DNA of 64,000 bases from Candidatus Thiosymbion ectosymbiont of Catanema sp. Cochon2018 (GCA_011392765.1 WYCW01000002.1:156917-220916), one strand, 5' to 3'; numbered from the stretch's first letter, positions 29,077-38,186 are shown. Numbers and translations: made by a program. Notes: generated by a model not told the origin, from the sequence alone.

Positions 29077-29110
29077 GATTGCTTTTAAGCGGTTTGTTCC
29101 TCACCACATC

Positions 29111-31093
29111 CTACGCTTGAACTTCACCGTCTTCATAGGCCATGCTTCGAATGCGCCTTGCCGCATAACGCGGGTCGGCAGCCGGAGCAAGCGACAGAAA
29201 CCTCTCTCCTTCCTTATACATTATGAATTCGGACATCCACTTTTCCAAACACTCGTTGATTTTGCTTTCACCCATTCGCGCGGAGAATTTTTCTAAAATC
29301 GCTTTTTTTCCCCGTATTCTGGTGCAATACAGATAGAGCTCCCGCTCCGGATCATGCAAATACAACCTGCATTTTTTACCGAGGCGGAGATAGTCGAGGA
29401 TCAGAAAGGTCTGACAATCACGATACTGCATCGGCTTCCGGTCCTTCGCCACATGATATTCTTGTAGTTTTTCCCACCACTTGAGGGTCGAAACGACACC
29501 GGACCAGCTCACCGGTTCCTCGACGGAATCAAAGGACTTACTATAGAGCTCGATCCGTCCGAGGACGTTATTCGGTATGGCATAGTTGAAAAAATCGGCA
29601 TTCCTGATATTTTTTATCGAGTTGGCATCTCGCTCTCTGTCGATGGGGGATTCGGACGTATGATAGTAACGAATCAGATTCAAAGATCTGTAGGCATAGG
29701 CATATCTTCTGATTGTCAGGCATGTTTCTTCAACCTCGTCCCGAGTACTCCGAGGATAATCCGCAATCAGATTGGCTTCATATTTAACGCCTAATTCGTA
29801 AAATGTCTTCATGGTTTGTAGATTGTGTATGACTTTCGATCCTTTACGGATTTTCTTCAAGAATGAGTTGCTCAACCCTTCGATGCCAACCTGGGCGTGG
29901 TTCAGCCCGGCTTCACACAAGACCAATATTTCATAGGGGCTGAGATTGGCCTTTACGAGGTAATAGAAACACAAATCGATATTGGTATCCTTCAGGGCCT
30001 GTGCCAGCGATTGAATCCCCTCGGGATTGTGAATATTGTCAAGGACGTCGAACCTCGGTTGTCGATATTTTTTACATAGATACTCGACCTCCGCCGCGAA
30101 TCTGCGATCCGATTTTGCCCGATAACCCCTCCACTGATAATTGAAACCACAATAGCGGCATCTACCCCACCAACAGCCTCTGGAGCCCTCGATCGGTAAG
30201 ATCCAATCACGTTCTCCGGCAAGCTCGGCATAGCTATCGTAATCCGGAAACGGCAGCTCATCCAGATTCTCTACTTGCCACAGGTTTACGCCGTCTTCAT
30301 GGTCAATCGCATTGTTACGGGTAAGAATCCCGTCGGTTCGCTCGATGGCCGAGAAATTTTTCTCTTCGAGATGGCCGACCAAGGCATCGAGTGGATATTC
30401 ACCTTCCCCCTGGATGATAAAATCGATAAATCGGTATTCCTTGATTATACTCGGCCCCAGCCTGCCGTTGACGAGGACCCCCCCCAGGACATTGACCGTT
30501 TCCGGGGAGACCTGCTTCAGCCTTTTGCAGAATAGTAAATTCGCTGACAGTTGATTGTAGGAGGTGGTCAATCCGACCAGGTCGTATTTACCGGCAATTT
30601 CCAGGACGATGTTTCCGATGGATACATCGACCCGCACCATGATGAACCAGGTGATTATTTCAGTAAGTTCCGGAAAGCCGGTCGCGGATTCCGGATCCAG
30701 CGAGCGGGCGGGCAGAATTTCATAGGCCCTTGCCCGTTCTTCCGGGGTCATGGTTTCGAGTTGTCGATCCACCTCTGATCTGAACTCGGTTTCACTGAAT
30801 CGATCCGCCAGCGGCGGGGCTAAGACGCGGGCAATATATTTTATACAGCTCTCCGTCTTTTCCGGATATAGAGAGGGAAAGGACAGCATATCGACAAAGA
30901 AGGCCCCGTCCTCCAGTATCTTGTAATAGTGTTCGCCGATCCGTCTTGCGATGGTGAAGTAGTCGTAACGGGAATCGACCTGGATATGTTTTTTATTCTG
31001 CTTTAGAAACGCCGCTAGAGCCCCCAGTGCCGAAGAGGGGGTATAGGACGCCTGCCAGGGCAGTGAAATCAAGCAAATTTTTTTCATCTTCAA
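29111..31093 (-). CDS. B12-binding radical SAM protein, RiPP-maturase-like
   Basis: 660 residues. An N-terminal region with a cobalamin-domain-like strand pattern (LVGLTTSYNQLSANLLFCKR, VLGGVLVNGR) precedes the radical SAM core. The cluster motif is GCWWGRCRYCGFN, in which the GCWWG prefix is characteristic of the RiPP maturation radical SAM protein 1 group. The rest (ANLIADYPRSTRDEV, RYYHTSESPIDRERD) fits that group. No precursor peptide gene is obvious nearby. Its start is three bases after the DUF5615 stop, and it is the last gene of a four-gene unit. Substrate unknown. Confidence 0.85.
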   Translation of the reverse strand: MKMKKICLISLPWQASYTPSSALGALAAFLKQNKKHIQVDSRYDYFTIARRIGEHYYKILEDGAFFVDMLSFPSLYPEKTESCIKYIARVLAPPLADRFSETEFRSEVDRQLETMTPEERARAYEILPARSLDPESATGFPELTEIITWFIMVRVDVSIGNIVLEIAGKYDLVGLTTSYNQLSANLLFCKRLKQVSPETVNVLGGVLVNGRLGPSIIKEYRFIDFIIQGEGEYPLDALVGHLEEKNFSAIERTDGILTRNNAIDHEDGVNLWQVENLDELPFPDYDSYAELAGERDWILPIEGSRGCWWGRCRYCGFNYQWRGYRAKSDRRFAAEVEYLCKKYRQPRFDVLDNIHNPEGIQSLAQALKDTNIDLCFYYLVKANLSPYEILVLCEAGLNHAQVGIEGLSNSFLKKIRKGSKVIHNLQTMKTFYELGVKYEANLIADYPRSTRDEVEETCLTIRRYAYAYRSLNLIRYYHTSESPIDRERDANSIKNIRNADFFNYAIPNNVLGRIELYSKSFDSVEEPVSWSGVVSTLKWWEKLQEYHVAKDRKPMQYRDCQTFLILDYLRLGKKCRLYLHDPERELYLYCTRIRGKKAILEKFSARMGESKINECLEKWMSEFIMYKEGERFLSLAPAADPRYAARRIRSMAYEDGEVQA

Positions 31094-31096
31094 AAT

Positions 31097-31447
31097 TCAG
31101 AACTTGGCGAAACGAACCTGCTTTTTGGTCACCACAATGAATGCATTTGCCAGCTGATCTTTGTATCCGGCAAGCAGCATTTCGATTGCGTGGATTTTGG
31201 AGGCGGCGCGTTCATCTTGTAGCCGCAGGAAGACAACACCACAGTGTGGTTGTTTTTCTCGGTAGATCTTCTCACCGAAATCCTTGTCATTCGTAATGAG
31301 AATCCAGTTCTCGGAATGTGCCTTTTGGAGAATGTCGTCGTCGGCCATTCCACGGGCTTCGTCAAAAACCGAGAAGACCTCGTAGGACTCTGCGCGTAGC
31401 CGGCGGCCAACAGCAGGACCAGTGCATTCGTCTACGAGGAATCGCAT
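31097..31447 (-). CDS. DUF5615 PIN-like protein (putative toxin)
   Basis: 116 residues. MRFLVDECTGPAVGRRLRAE and NWILITNDKDFGEKIYREKQ supply the acidic residues of the PIN-like DUF5615 fold (VDE near the start, TNDKDFG centrally). Such proteins usually pair with DUF433 antitoxins, exactly the gene upstream; the two abut (TAG then ATG). They are presumed ribonucleases by fold. Confidence 0.85.
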   Translation of the reverse strand: MRFLVDECTGPAVGRRLRAESYEVFSVFDEARGMADDDILQKAHSENWILITNDKDFGEKIYREKQPHCGVVFLRLQDERAASKIHAIEMLLAGYKDQLANAFIVVTKKQVRFAKF

Positions 31448-31696
31448 CTACGCCGATTCTGCCACAAGCGGCATAAACGCGGTGCTTGACAAAGACAGTG
31501 ACGCAAAAAGTAAACAGGCCTGAATATCTTCTGCTTGGAGACCCTCGTATTCGTCAAGGATCTCTTGTACGGTTGAACCATGTGCCAAGAGATTCAGGAT
31601 GTACTCGACTGTCAACCGCGTGCCTTTGATCACAGGTTTGCCTACCATCACCGGGTGATCACAAGTGATCCGTTTAAGAAGTTGTCGATCAGTCAT
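31448..31696 (-). CDS. DUF433 antitoxin
   Basis: 82 residues from ATG 31696. ITCDHPVMVGKPVIKGTRLT followed by VEYILNLLAHGSTVQEILDE is the DUF433 helix-turn-helix-like pattern, and ACLLFA near the C-terminus is typical. It overlaps the osmC stop region by eight bases and is followed directly by the DUF5615 gene, so transcription and translation are likely coupled. Confidence 0.88.
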   Translation of the reverse strand: MTDRQLLKRITCDHPVMVGKPVIKGTRLTVEYILNLLAHGSTVQEILDEYEGLQAEDIQACLLFASLSLSSTAFMPLVAESA

Positions 31697-32114
31697 ATCC
31701 AACCTCCCGGATCTCGAAGTCATGGCTGATCTCGGCGGTGGCGCCGAGCATGATAGAGGCCGAGCAATACTTTTGCGCACTGAGGCGGATGGCCCGCTCC
31801 ACCTGCTGCTCCTTGAGATTGCGCCCGGTAACGATGAAGTGGGCGTGGATGCGGGTGAATACCTTGGGATCCTCGGCGGCACGTTCGGCCTGGAGTTCGA
31901 CGACGCAGGCGGTCACCTCCTGGCGTGCCTTGCGTAGGATCAGCAAGACATCGAACTGGGTGCAGCCCCCCATGCCGAGGAGCAGCAGCTCCATAGGCCG
32001 TATCCCGAGGTTACGACCGCCGAACTCCGGGGGACCGTCCATGACCAAGGCGTGTCCGCTGCCGGACTCGCCCAGCATAGTTACACCTTCGACCCATTTG
32101 ACACGTGCCTTCAT
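31689..32114 (-). CDS. OsmC family protein (YhfA-like)
   Basis: 141 residues from ATG 32114 (AGGAG eight bases upstream). KWVEGVTMLGESGSGHALVM, then GIRPMELLLLGMGGCTQFDV (first cysteine) and LSAQKYCSASIMLGATAEIS (second cysteine) place it in the OsmC superfamily. The wording of the motifs is that of the YhfA-like branch, which lacks a proven peroxidase function. It leads the unit osmC-DUF433-DUF5615-radical SAM. Confidence 0.88.
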   Translation of the reverse strand: MKARVKWVEGVTMLGESGSGHALVMDGPPEFGGRNLGIRPMELLLLGMGGCTQFDVLLILRKARQEVTACVVELQAERAAEDPKVFTRIHAHFIVTGRNLKEQQVERAIRLSAQKYCSASIMLGATAEISHDFEIREVGYD

Positions 32115-32238
32115 CTCCCCGGCTCCTGCATTTTTTCCGTCTAGGATGCCTGAATCCAAGCAATCGGACCAGTTTTCCCATACTCAATCCGACAATAAGT
32201 TGTTACCGACAGTAGCAAAGCCGGATCAGGGACGATCC

Positions 32239-32390
32239 GGCGTGCCCAACATCAACATTTCGTTGGGCACGGCGCACCGTCCAAAGATGCGGTTCGCCAC
32301 TGGCCGGGCGTCCATTGATGCGGTTCGCGCCCCCTCGTGATGCCATCCTGTAAGACCTACCGCGCTCACCGCATCCTACGTCCATCCTTG
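32239..32390. repeat. Dispersed repeat N, copy 1
   Basis: Starts with a hairpin (CGTGCCCAACATC, TTCGTTGGGCACGG), continues with CCAAAGATGCGGTTCGCC and GGGCGTCCATTGATGCGGTT and ends GCTCACCGCATCCTACGTCC. The second copy is at 43668-43813, where it follows repeat M directly. Confidence 0.75.
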
Positions 32391-32399
32391 TATGTTCTG

Positions 32400-32606
32400 T
32401 TTCTGAGGGAAAGCCAAGGATGAGGTATAAAGGGAGTGATGAAGAGCACCTGAGGAAGCCGTCCCAACCTGAGGCCTTGAGCTTGTGTGTAGATTGGCTT
32501 CCCACCCTCTTCGCCCAGACCGGAGCGTTCCGAGGCCGTGAGCCATGCTCGTGAGCCTGCATACACAAGGTCGGTCGGCGAGGGTTCAGGGTCGAGGAAC
32601 CAAATC
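32400..32606 (+). mobile_element. IS110-family left-end remnant
   Basis: Non-coding stretch immediately before the transposase fragment, with GAGCCATGCTCGTGAGCCTG and ACAAGGTCGGTCGGCGAGGG. In the IS110 group this region encodes the bridge RNA that pairs with target and donor. I infer a remnant of that region; I cannot fold it reliably by eye. The rest of the element is broken. Confidence 0.4.
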
Positions 32607-33022
32607 ATGATCCTAACGCCTTCTTGTACGGACGAGGAACCACTCCTGAACGTTGCCGGAATCGATGTCAGCAGTAAAACCATTACCCTCGCCATCAGCC
32701 GCGATGGCCAGATAGGAAACGCCCGCGAATTCAAGAACACCCCCCACGGGCCCGAACCCAAACCAAGAATCAGCTCCATGCCGCTCAACTTACCGCCACT
32801 ACACCGGACTTCCTAATCACCGACCTGCAACAGAGCATCGCTCACCGGGAGGTCTAGATCGCGCACCTGCGGCAACACGTCTTGGATCTCATCGCCACCG
32901 ATGAGGAGCTACAACAGACGGTTGAGCGCCTCATCAGCGTCACCGGCATCGCCGACGCCAGCGCCATCCAACTCCTCGATGAACTGCTGGTCTTGCCCGA
33001 CGACATGAGCGCCAAGCGGTAG
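32607..33022 (+). pseudogene. IS110-family transposase remnant
   Basis: First part: NVAGIDVSSKTITLAISRDG carries the leading Asp of the RuvC-like DEDD domain. The frame is interrupted near 32816, then IAHLRQHVLDLIATDEELQQ and RLISVTGIADASAIQLLDEL continue in another frame (transposase-20 domain start), with an internal TAG. The gene stops making sense at about 33022, where IS66-type sequence begins nearby. Inactive. Confidence 0.75.
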
Positions 33023-33110
33023 TGGTGATTTTTGAAGGTAATTGATTAGCGAGGCAGCTTCTCGCGCGGCCTCGTCCTGAGGAGAGGCGTCCCCCGTGGG
33101 TTGGAGGTTG

Positions 33111-33996
33111 TCAGGATGCACCGGAAGCGGAGTCGGAAGGAATCGGATCAGATGCCTGATTGTCAGAACGGAACAAGTCCATGAGCCCGCTGACCAGAGA
33201 CTTTCCGCGTTTGCGTGCGGTCTCGATGATGGTCTTGAACGCTGCATAGGCGTTCGCCCCGTCGGCGCTTTTCGAGCAGTGCGAAACCTTGCGCGCGATC
33301 ACGCCGGGGCGCAGGGCACGTTCGGCCCGATTGTTGGTCGGCTCGGCAACCTCGGGTTGATCGAGGACGCGCAGCAGATTACCCCCGGCGTGATGCCAGC
33401 CAATTTGGTCGAGCAGGCGTTGGTTGTCGGGGTCGTCCAAGGACCGTGGCTTGAGATGTCGATCAATGGCCTGGGTGATGTTCTGTGCCTCGCGGGTGTA
33501 GTCGTCTACGCCCCCGGCATGATAGCAATGCCACAGCGCGATGGCATCTTTGCGCAAGGCTTTGAGCGTCTCCCCGAAGGCGCGGGCCGATCCGGCTTTG
33601 TCTTCGAGCACCTTGTCGATCGAGCGGATGATGTGGTAACAGCACTTTTGTTGGGCCACCAGTTCCAACGCTCAGGCGTCGTACGTCAGCGCGCGGTCGG
33701 TATGCATCACGCCGCCATAATCCGATGGGATGAGCTCGCGGACCTCCTGGTTGCGATGACGTAAACGGATTTGGTAGACCGTTGCCTCATCGGTGTCGAA
33801 GCCCATCATGGAAGCCGACTCGCCATTGATGCGCCAGCCGGTGTCGTCGGTAAACACCCGCTTGGCGTCTTTCACAGCAGAAGGTCTCCGGTGACTTCCG
33901 CTCCAAGACCGGGGTGGAAGCCTTCGCCATGATCCGCTCCGACCTCTCAACCCGGCGCAAACAGTCTGCCAATCTCTTCTCCTCGCTCATCCTCAC
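33111..33996 (-). pseudogene. IS66-family transposase remnant
   Basis: The minus strand shows DDTGWRINGESASMMGF (DDE-domain Asp strand), then GVMHTDRALTYDA followed by an in-frame TGA (33672-33674) and continuation ALELVAQQKCCYHIIRSIDK. The C-terminal signature PTNNRAERALRPGVIARKVS is intact. The N-terminal third is frame-disrupted (KRLADCLRRVERSERIMAKA in another frame). It appears to have inserted into or replaced the end of the IS110 remnant. Inactive as it stands. Confidence 0.85.
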
Positions 33997-34205
33997 GTTC
34001 CAGGGGAGCCCTCCGATGCCTCGCCTGGGGTAGCTGAATAGTTACAAATCCTGTACATCCTGAAAATCCTGTTAATTTAATCCTGTACTATTGGCTAACG
34101 CAGCAGAGTAAAAATAGCAAGACCATTTTTAACTTGGATCTGTACATGCAAGTCGTTGAGTGCCTGACCGCAAGGTAATGGTCTCCGTATTTTCACTCTG
34201 TTGCA
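33997..34205. repeat. AGGATT palindrome half and repeat O, copy 1
   Basis: 34045-34080 has AATCCTGTACATCCTGAAAA and TCCTGTTAAT, one arm of the AACAGGATT family completed at 60276-60368. 34134-34205 (GCAAGTCGTTGAGTGCCTGA, GGTAATGGTCTCCGTATTTT) recurs in reverse orientation at 41084-41155. Confidence 0.65.
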
Positions 34206-34513
34206 CTAGGATTCCTTGAATGACCGGATTTTGTGCAAATGAGTCAAATTTCGCAAACGTCTAACCCCTCTTGTTGTCGTGATCGTGATCATGATCGTAG
34301 TCGAAGCCGCCGTAGGAGGGATAGCATTCTTTCGCAGTTCGTGGTCTCCGAAGGTCCCGGCCAGGTACCGGGTCGAAACCCGTAGCCATCAGGTTTTCCC
34401 TGCCCGCTTTGCCTGGCGTCGCCGATCACGACCACGATCACGACCACGGTTCCGCTTTCGATAGCGAGATAGCGATGATCACGCCTCGTCGGTCTGAGGC
34501 AACGCCTCGCTAG
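34206..34513 (+). repeat. L element, copy 1 (308 bases)
   Basis: Begins CTAGGATTCCTTGAATGACC with AAATGAGTCAAATTTCGC and ends GGCAACGCCTCGCTAG. The core is flanked by oppositely oriented runs of GATCGTGATC and GATCACGACC, so the interior can form a large hairpin. A copy of equal length lies inverted at 60438-60745. Both ends are CTAG. Confidence 0.85.
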
Positions 34514-34720
34514 GATTCCTTGACTGCCTTGGACTTTTACAAATGAGTCAAGTTTGTGCAGTGCACAAATCGGGATCGGGATCGAAATCGAGCTTCCGAT
34601 TGCGATACCGATTTCGACCTACCTTGGCTCTTCAACGGCTGGTTGGGCGTAGGAGATAGGGTCTTACGGGAGAGGGGCTTTTGGGGCATCATGCCTCGCC
34701 GGTCTGAGGCGAAGCCTCGT
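34510..34720 (+). repeat. L element variant, sharing CTAG with copy 1
   Basis: Starts at the CTAG that ends the previous copy: CTAGGATTCCTTGACTGCCT, then AAATGAGTCAAGTTTGTGC, and ends GGTCTGAGGCGAAGCCTCGT. Its core differs (GATCGGGATCGAAATCGAGC against TGCGATACCGATTTCGACC, an imperfect inverted pair). The remaining bases to 34802 are AT-rich with no recognised content, perhaps the cytochrome promoter. Confidence 0.75.
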
Positions 34721-34802
34721 TAAGTTTATCTATGTTTATATACTAAGTTAATATACTATAGAGTTATAAGTCCGAATCTTCTCTGCCGCGGGGTACGGAT
34801 CC

Positions 34803-35567
34803 ATGGGCCCTTCGAAACTCGTGACAGCAACATTCAGCATCCTGTTTGCGTGTGCCACGATCGTGACGGTGGCCGCGGTAGCGGTCGGACCACAGCCCCA
34901 GTCGGAGGCGGATGCCGAGGCTCAGGACGCGGAAGTAGCCCTGAAGCTTACGCCCGACCCGCAGCGCGGACGCGAAATCTATCTGATGTGCGCGGTCTGT
35001 CATCAACCGGAGGGTTGGGGGACCGCCGACGGTGTCTATCCCCAGATCGCCGGTCAGCTCTACCCCGTAATCATCAAGCAGATGACGGATATCCGAGCCC
35101 GCAACCGGGATACCCCGACCATGGTTCCCTTCACCACGCTAAGCGTTCTGAGCCTGCAGCAACTTGCCGACGTTGCCGCCTATGTCAGCGAGTTGCCGAT
35201 GAACCCGAACAACGGCGTGGGACCGGGTACGAATCTGGAGCAAGGGGAACGCCTGTACCGCGAACACTGCGAAGAATGCCACGGCACGCGCGGGGAAGGC
35301 ATCGCCGATGAGCACATGCCGCTCATTCAGGGCCAACACTACCCCTACCTGGTGCGCCAGTTCGAGTGGATAGCACAGGGCAAGCGACGCAACGCCGACC
35401 CGGAAATGGTCGAGCAGATCAGAGAGTTCAGTGCCGAGGATATATCCGCGATCATGGACTATACCTCCCGCTTGTCGCCGCCACCCGAGAAGCTGGCCAA
35501 ACCCGGATGGAAGAATCCGGACTTTGCCGAATTCGTGCGTCCCCCGACCCGGCAGGCCGGAGGCTGA
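34803..35567 (+). CDS. Dihaem cytochrome c (c4-like)
   Basis: 254 residues. An N-terminal signal/anchor (VTATFSILFACATIVTVAAV) precedes two class I cytochrome domains with CAVCH and CEECH haem sites and likely axial Met residues (PTMVPF; HMPLIQGQHYPYL). The two-domain layout resembles cytochrome c4, a periplasmic electron carrier between quinol oxidation and terminal enzymes. The NapC/NirT gene follows 38 bases downstream. Confidence 0.88.
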   Translation: MGPSKLVTATFSILFACATIVTVAAVAVGPQPQSEADAEAQDAEVALKLTPDPQRGREIYLMCAVCHQPEGWGTADGVYPQIAGQLYPVIIKQMTDIRARNRDTPTMVPFTTLSVLSLQQLADVAAYVSELPMNPNNGVGPGTNLEQGERLYREHCEECHGTRGEGIADEHMPLIQGQHYPYLVRQFEWIAQGKRRNADPEMVEQIREFSAEDISAIMDYTSRLSPPPEKLAKPGWKNPDFAEFVRPPTRQAGG

Positions 35568-35605
35568 GAGGGGTGCGGCAAGGGGTGAATTTTGAGGGTT
35601 TAGTC

Positions 35606-36175
35606 ATGTCCAAAGACCCTTCCCGTAAGCAAATCTTCGTCATCCTCGGTATCGTATTTGTGGCCGGCATCGCCTTCGCCGGCCTGTTCAACAGTGGCCT
35701 GGCATTCACTAACCAAGAGGAATTCTGCACCGACTGCCATACCATGCAGATCCCCTTCCAGGAGCTTCAGGAGAGCGCCCATTACAAGAACGCCTCGGGC
35801 GTTCGGGCCACCTGCGCCGACTGCCATGTCCCGCAATCCTTTTTGCCCAAAATGCTCGCCAAGCTCATAGCGGCCAAAGACGTCTATCACGAACTCATAG
35901 GGACCATCGACACCCCGGAGAAGTTCGAGGCCCACCGGTGGGAAATGGCAAACCGGGTCTGGGCCAAGATGAAGGCCACGAACTCCCGGGAATGCCGTTC
36001 CTGCCACGACTTCCGCAGCATGGACCTCACCGAGCAGGACCGCAGTGCGCGCAGCAAGCATGGGAACGCCGAAGACAAGGGACAGACTTGCATCGACTGT
36101 CACAAGGGCGTCGCCCATGAGGAACCGGACGAACCTGAGACGGTCGGGGACGCCGAGGACTCGGATGCCGCCTAA
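35606..36175 (+). CDS. NapC/NirT-family tetrahaem cytochrome c
   Basis: 189 residues from ATG 35606. One membrane anchor (FVILGIVFVAGIAFAGLFN), then four CxxCH sites: CTDCH, CADCH, CRSCH and CIDCH. This is the NapC/NirT architecture, which passes electrons from membrane quinol to periplasmic partners. The acidic tail (EEPDEPETVGDAEDSDAA) is unusual. It lies between a dihaem cytochrome and a periplasmic ankyrin protein; no dedicated reductase gene is adjacent, so the terminal acceptor is unknown. Confidence 0.92.
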   Translation: MSKDPSRKQIFVILGIVFVAGIAFAGLFNSGLAFTNQEEFCTDCHTMQIPFQELQESAHYKNASGVRATCADCHVPQSFLPKMLAKLIAAKDVYHELIGTIDTPEKFEAHRWEMANRVWAKMKATNSRECRSCHDFRSMDLTEQDRSARSKHGNAEDKGQTCIDCHKGVAHEEPDEPETVGDAEDSDAA

Positions 36176-36216
36176 CCATTATCCCCGAACCGACCGTACT
36201 ACCGAGGCGTTGCCCT

Positions 36217-37161
36217 ATGAGAGCCGGACTTACCTCCTTCATTCTATGCCTGCTCACCCTCCTGATCGGCCCGCCGGTGTGGTCGCAAAACGTTGATTCG
36301 GACAAGGAGCTGCGGCTGGCCGCTGCCATCGGTGACGACGAAGCCGTCGAGAAGCTCCTGGACGCCGGCGCGAACGTGGACGCGGCCAACAAATTCAACA
36401 AGACGGCCCTCATGATGGCCGTCGAGAACGACAACCTGGAAACGGTCGCCCTACTCCTGGCACGGGGCGCGAACGTCAACGCCCACACGGTCGCCAACTG
36501 CACGGCGCTGACCTTCGCCGCCGAGAACGGCCACAGCGGCATCACCGCCCTCCTCATCGAGCGCGGCGCCAATCTGCATGACCGTACCCGCGCGGGTTGG
36601 GACGCCCTGACCATCGCTGCCCGCTACGGCCTTGCGGACATCGTCGACCAACTCCTACATCGGGGAGCGAACCCCAAGACAGGGGATAAAGAGGGACGGA
36701 CGGCCATGATGCACGCTGCGGAAAAGGGGCACCCCAAGGTCATCGAGCTGCTGCTCGCCGCCCACGCCGACCGGGAGGCCAGGGACAAGGAAGGGGCAAC
36801 GGCCTTGATCATCGCCGCCGGTGAAGGACATGGCGAAGTGGTCGCATCCCTCATCCGCCATGGTGCCGACATCGATGCAAAAGACAAGCTCGGTGCTACC
36901 GCCCTCATCTGGGCCGCCGGTCAGGGCCATGTCAAGGTGGCCGAACAACTCCTCGCCAGCGGCGCCGACCCGAACCACCAGGATGCGGACGGGATCACCG
37001 CCCTGATGGAGGCGGTCACGACCGGGCACAACGAGCTCATCGAAATCCTGATGGCGCACAAGGCGGACCCGACCCTGAAGGACAAGCAGGGCCGTACCGC
37101 TACGGACATCGCAAAACAGAAAGACAACGACGAGGCCGTTGCTTTGCTGGCACAGCGTTGA
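36217..37161 (+). CDS. Periplasmic ankyrin-repeat protein
   Basis: 314 residues. Signal peptide ending PPVWSQ, then about eight consecutive 33-residue ankyrin repeats (DEAVEKLLDAGANVDAANKF, HGEVVASLIRHGADIDAKDK, HNELIEILMAHKADPTLKDK). Periplasmic ankyrin proteins in bacteria often accompany peroxidases or cytochromes and scaffold them. The neighbours on both sides (multihaem cytochromes, DyP peroxidase) suit such a role. The gene follows the NapC gene closely, 41 bases apart. Confidence 0.9.
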   Translation: MRAGLTSFILCLLTLLIGPPVWSQNVDSDKELRLAAAIGDDEAVEKLLDAGANVDAANKFNKTALMMAVENDNLETVALLLARGANVNAHTVANCTALTFAAENGHSGITALLIERGANLHDRTRAGWDALTIAARYGLADIVDQLLHRGANPKTGDKEGRTAMMHAAEKGHPKVIELLLAAHADREARDKEGATALIIAAGEGHGEVVASLIRHGADIDAKDKLGATALIWAAGQGHVKVAEQLLASGADPNHQDADGITALMEAVTTGHNELIEILMAHKADPTLKDKQGRTATDIAKQKDNDEAVALLAQR

Positions 37162-37301
37162 GGCCAATGCCATTCAGTTAAGCGTTACCTGTCAAGTCCC
37201 GCCTGATTATAGACCCTCTTTTCGCACAACCCGGATGCGACGGGTATAATCCGCAAGCACTCGCGCTTTCCGGGATTATATTCGGAGTCGAAATCAGTCC
37301 C

Positions 37302-38186
37302 ATGAACCAGACTCAACAGGGCATCCTGGACCCGGTTCCCCTCCAGGGCCGCTATCTTTCCTTTGATCTCGTGCCGGGTGCGGACCCCCGACCATCTCTG
37401 GCGATGTTGCGTAACCTGGCCGATGGCAAAGACACGGTCATCGGCTTGGGGTACTCCCTGCTCCTTGCTCTGGACGTGGAGGTCGACGGGCTGCGGGTGT
37501 TCCCCGCCCTGGTCGGACGGGGCATCGAGCTGCCGTCCACGCCGGCAGCACTCTGGTGCTGGTTGCGGGGGGATGACCGCGGAGACTTGCTCCATCGCGG
37601 CAGGGCGATCGAGGGGGCAATCGCGACGGCATTCGTGCGCGTGCAGGGGGTGGATGGGTTCCGGCATGGAACTGGCCTGGATCTGACTGGATACGAGGAC
37701 GGCACCGAGAATCCACAGGGGCCGGCCGCCTTGGCTACCGCCGTAGTAAGCGGTGCCGGCGCGGGTCTGGACGGCGCCAGCTTCGTAGCGGTTCAGCAAT
37801 GGCTGCACGACTTCGACCGCTTCGACGCCATGTCACCCGAGGAGCAGGACAACACGATCGGCAGGCGCAGGCGCGATAACGAGGAGTTGGACGAAGCCCC
37901 GGCATCCGCCCACGTGAAGCGCACCGCCCAGGAAGACTTCGAGCCTGCGGCTTTCATCCTCAGACGCTCCATGCCCTGGTCCGACGAGCAGGGCCGAGGC
38001 GGACTCCAGTTCGTCGCCTTCGGCAAGACCCTCGCTGCCTTCGAGGCCCAGCTCCGGCGGATGATCGGTGCCGAGGACGGCATTCGGGATGCGCTCTTCC
38101 GGTTCACCCGCCCCGTTTCCGGGAGCTATTTCTGGTGCCCGCCGCTGCATGCCGGACGCCTCGACCTGCGGGCGCTGGGCATCTGA
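37302..38186 (+). CDS. DyP-type peroxidase
   Basis: 294 residues. The GxxDG-type distal Asp motif is GYEDGTENP, the proximal haem His lies in SAHVKRTA, and the distal Arg is in FILRRSMPW. No Tat or Sec signal is visible, so this is probably the cytoplasmic B-type class. DyP enzymes oxidise dyes and lignin-like or porphyrin substrates with H2O2; physiological substrates are usually unknown. A shell B-like end (CAATGCCATTCAGTTAAG) lies upstream at 37168-37185. Confidence 0.92.
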   Translation: MNQTQQGILDPVPLQGRYLSFDLVPGADPRPSLAMLRNLADGKDTVIGLGYSLLLALDVEVDGLRVFPALVGRGIELPSTPAALWCWLRGDDRGDLLHRGRAIEGAIATAFVRVQGVDGFRHGTGLDLTGYEDGTENPQGPAALATAVVSGAGAGLDGASFVAVQQWLHDFDRFDAMSPEEQDNTIGRRRRDNEELDEAPASAHVKRTAQEDFEPAAFILRRSMPWSDEQGRGGLQFVAFGKTLAAFEAQLRRMIGAEDGIRDALFRFTRPVSGSYFWCPPLHAGRLDLRALGI

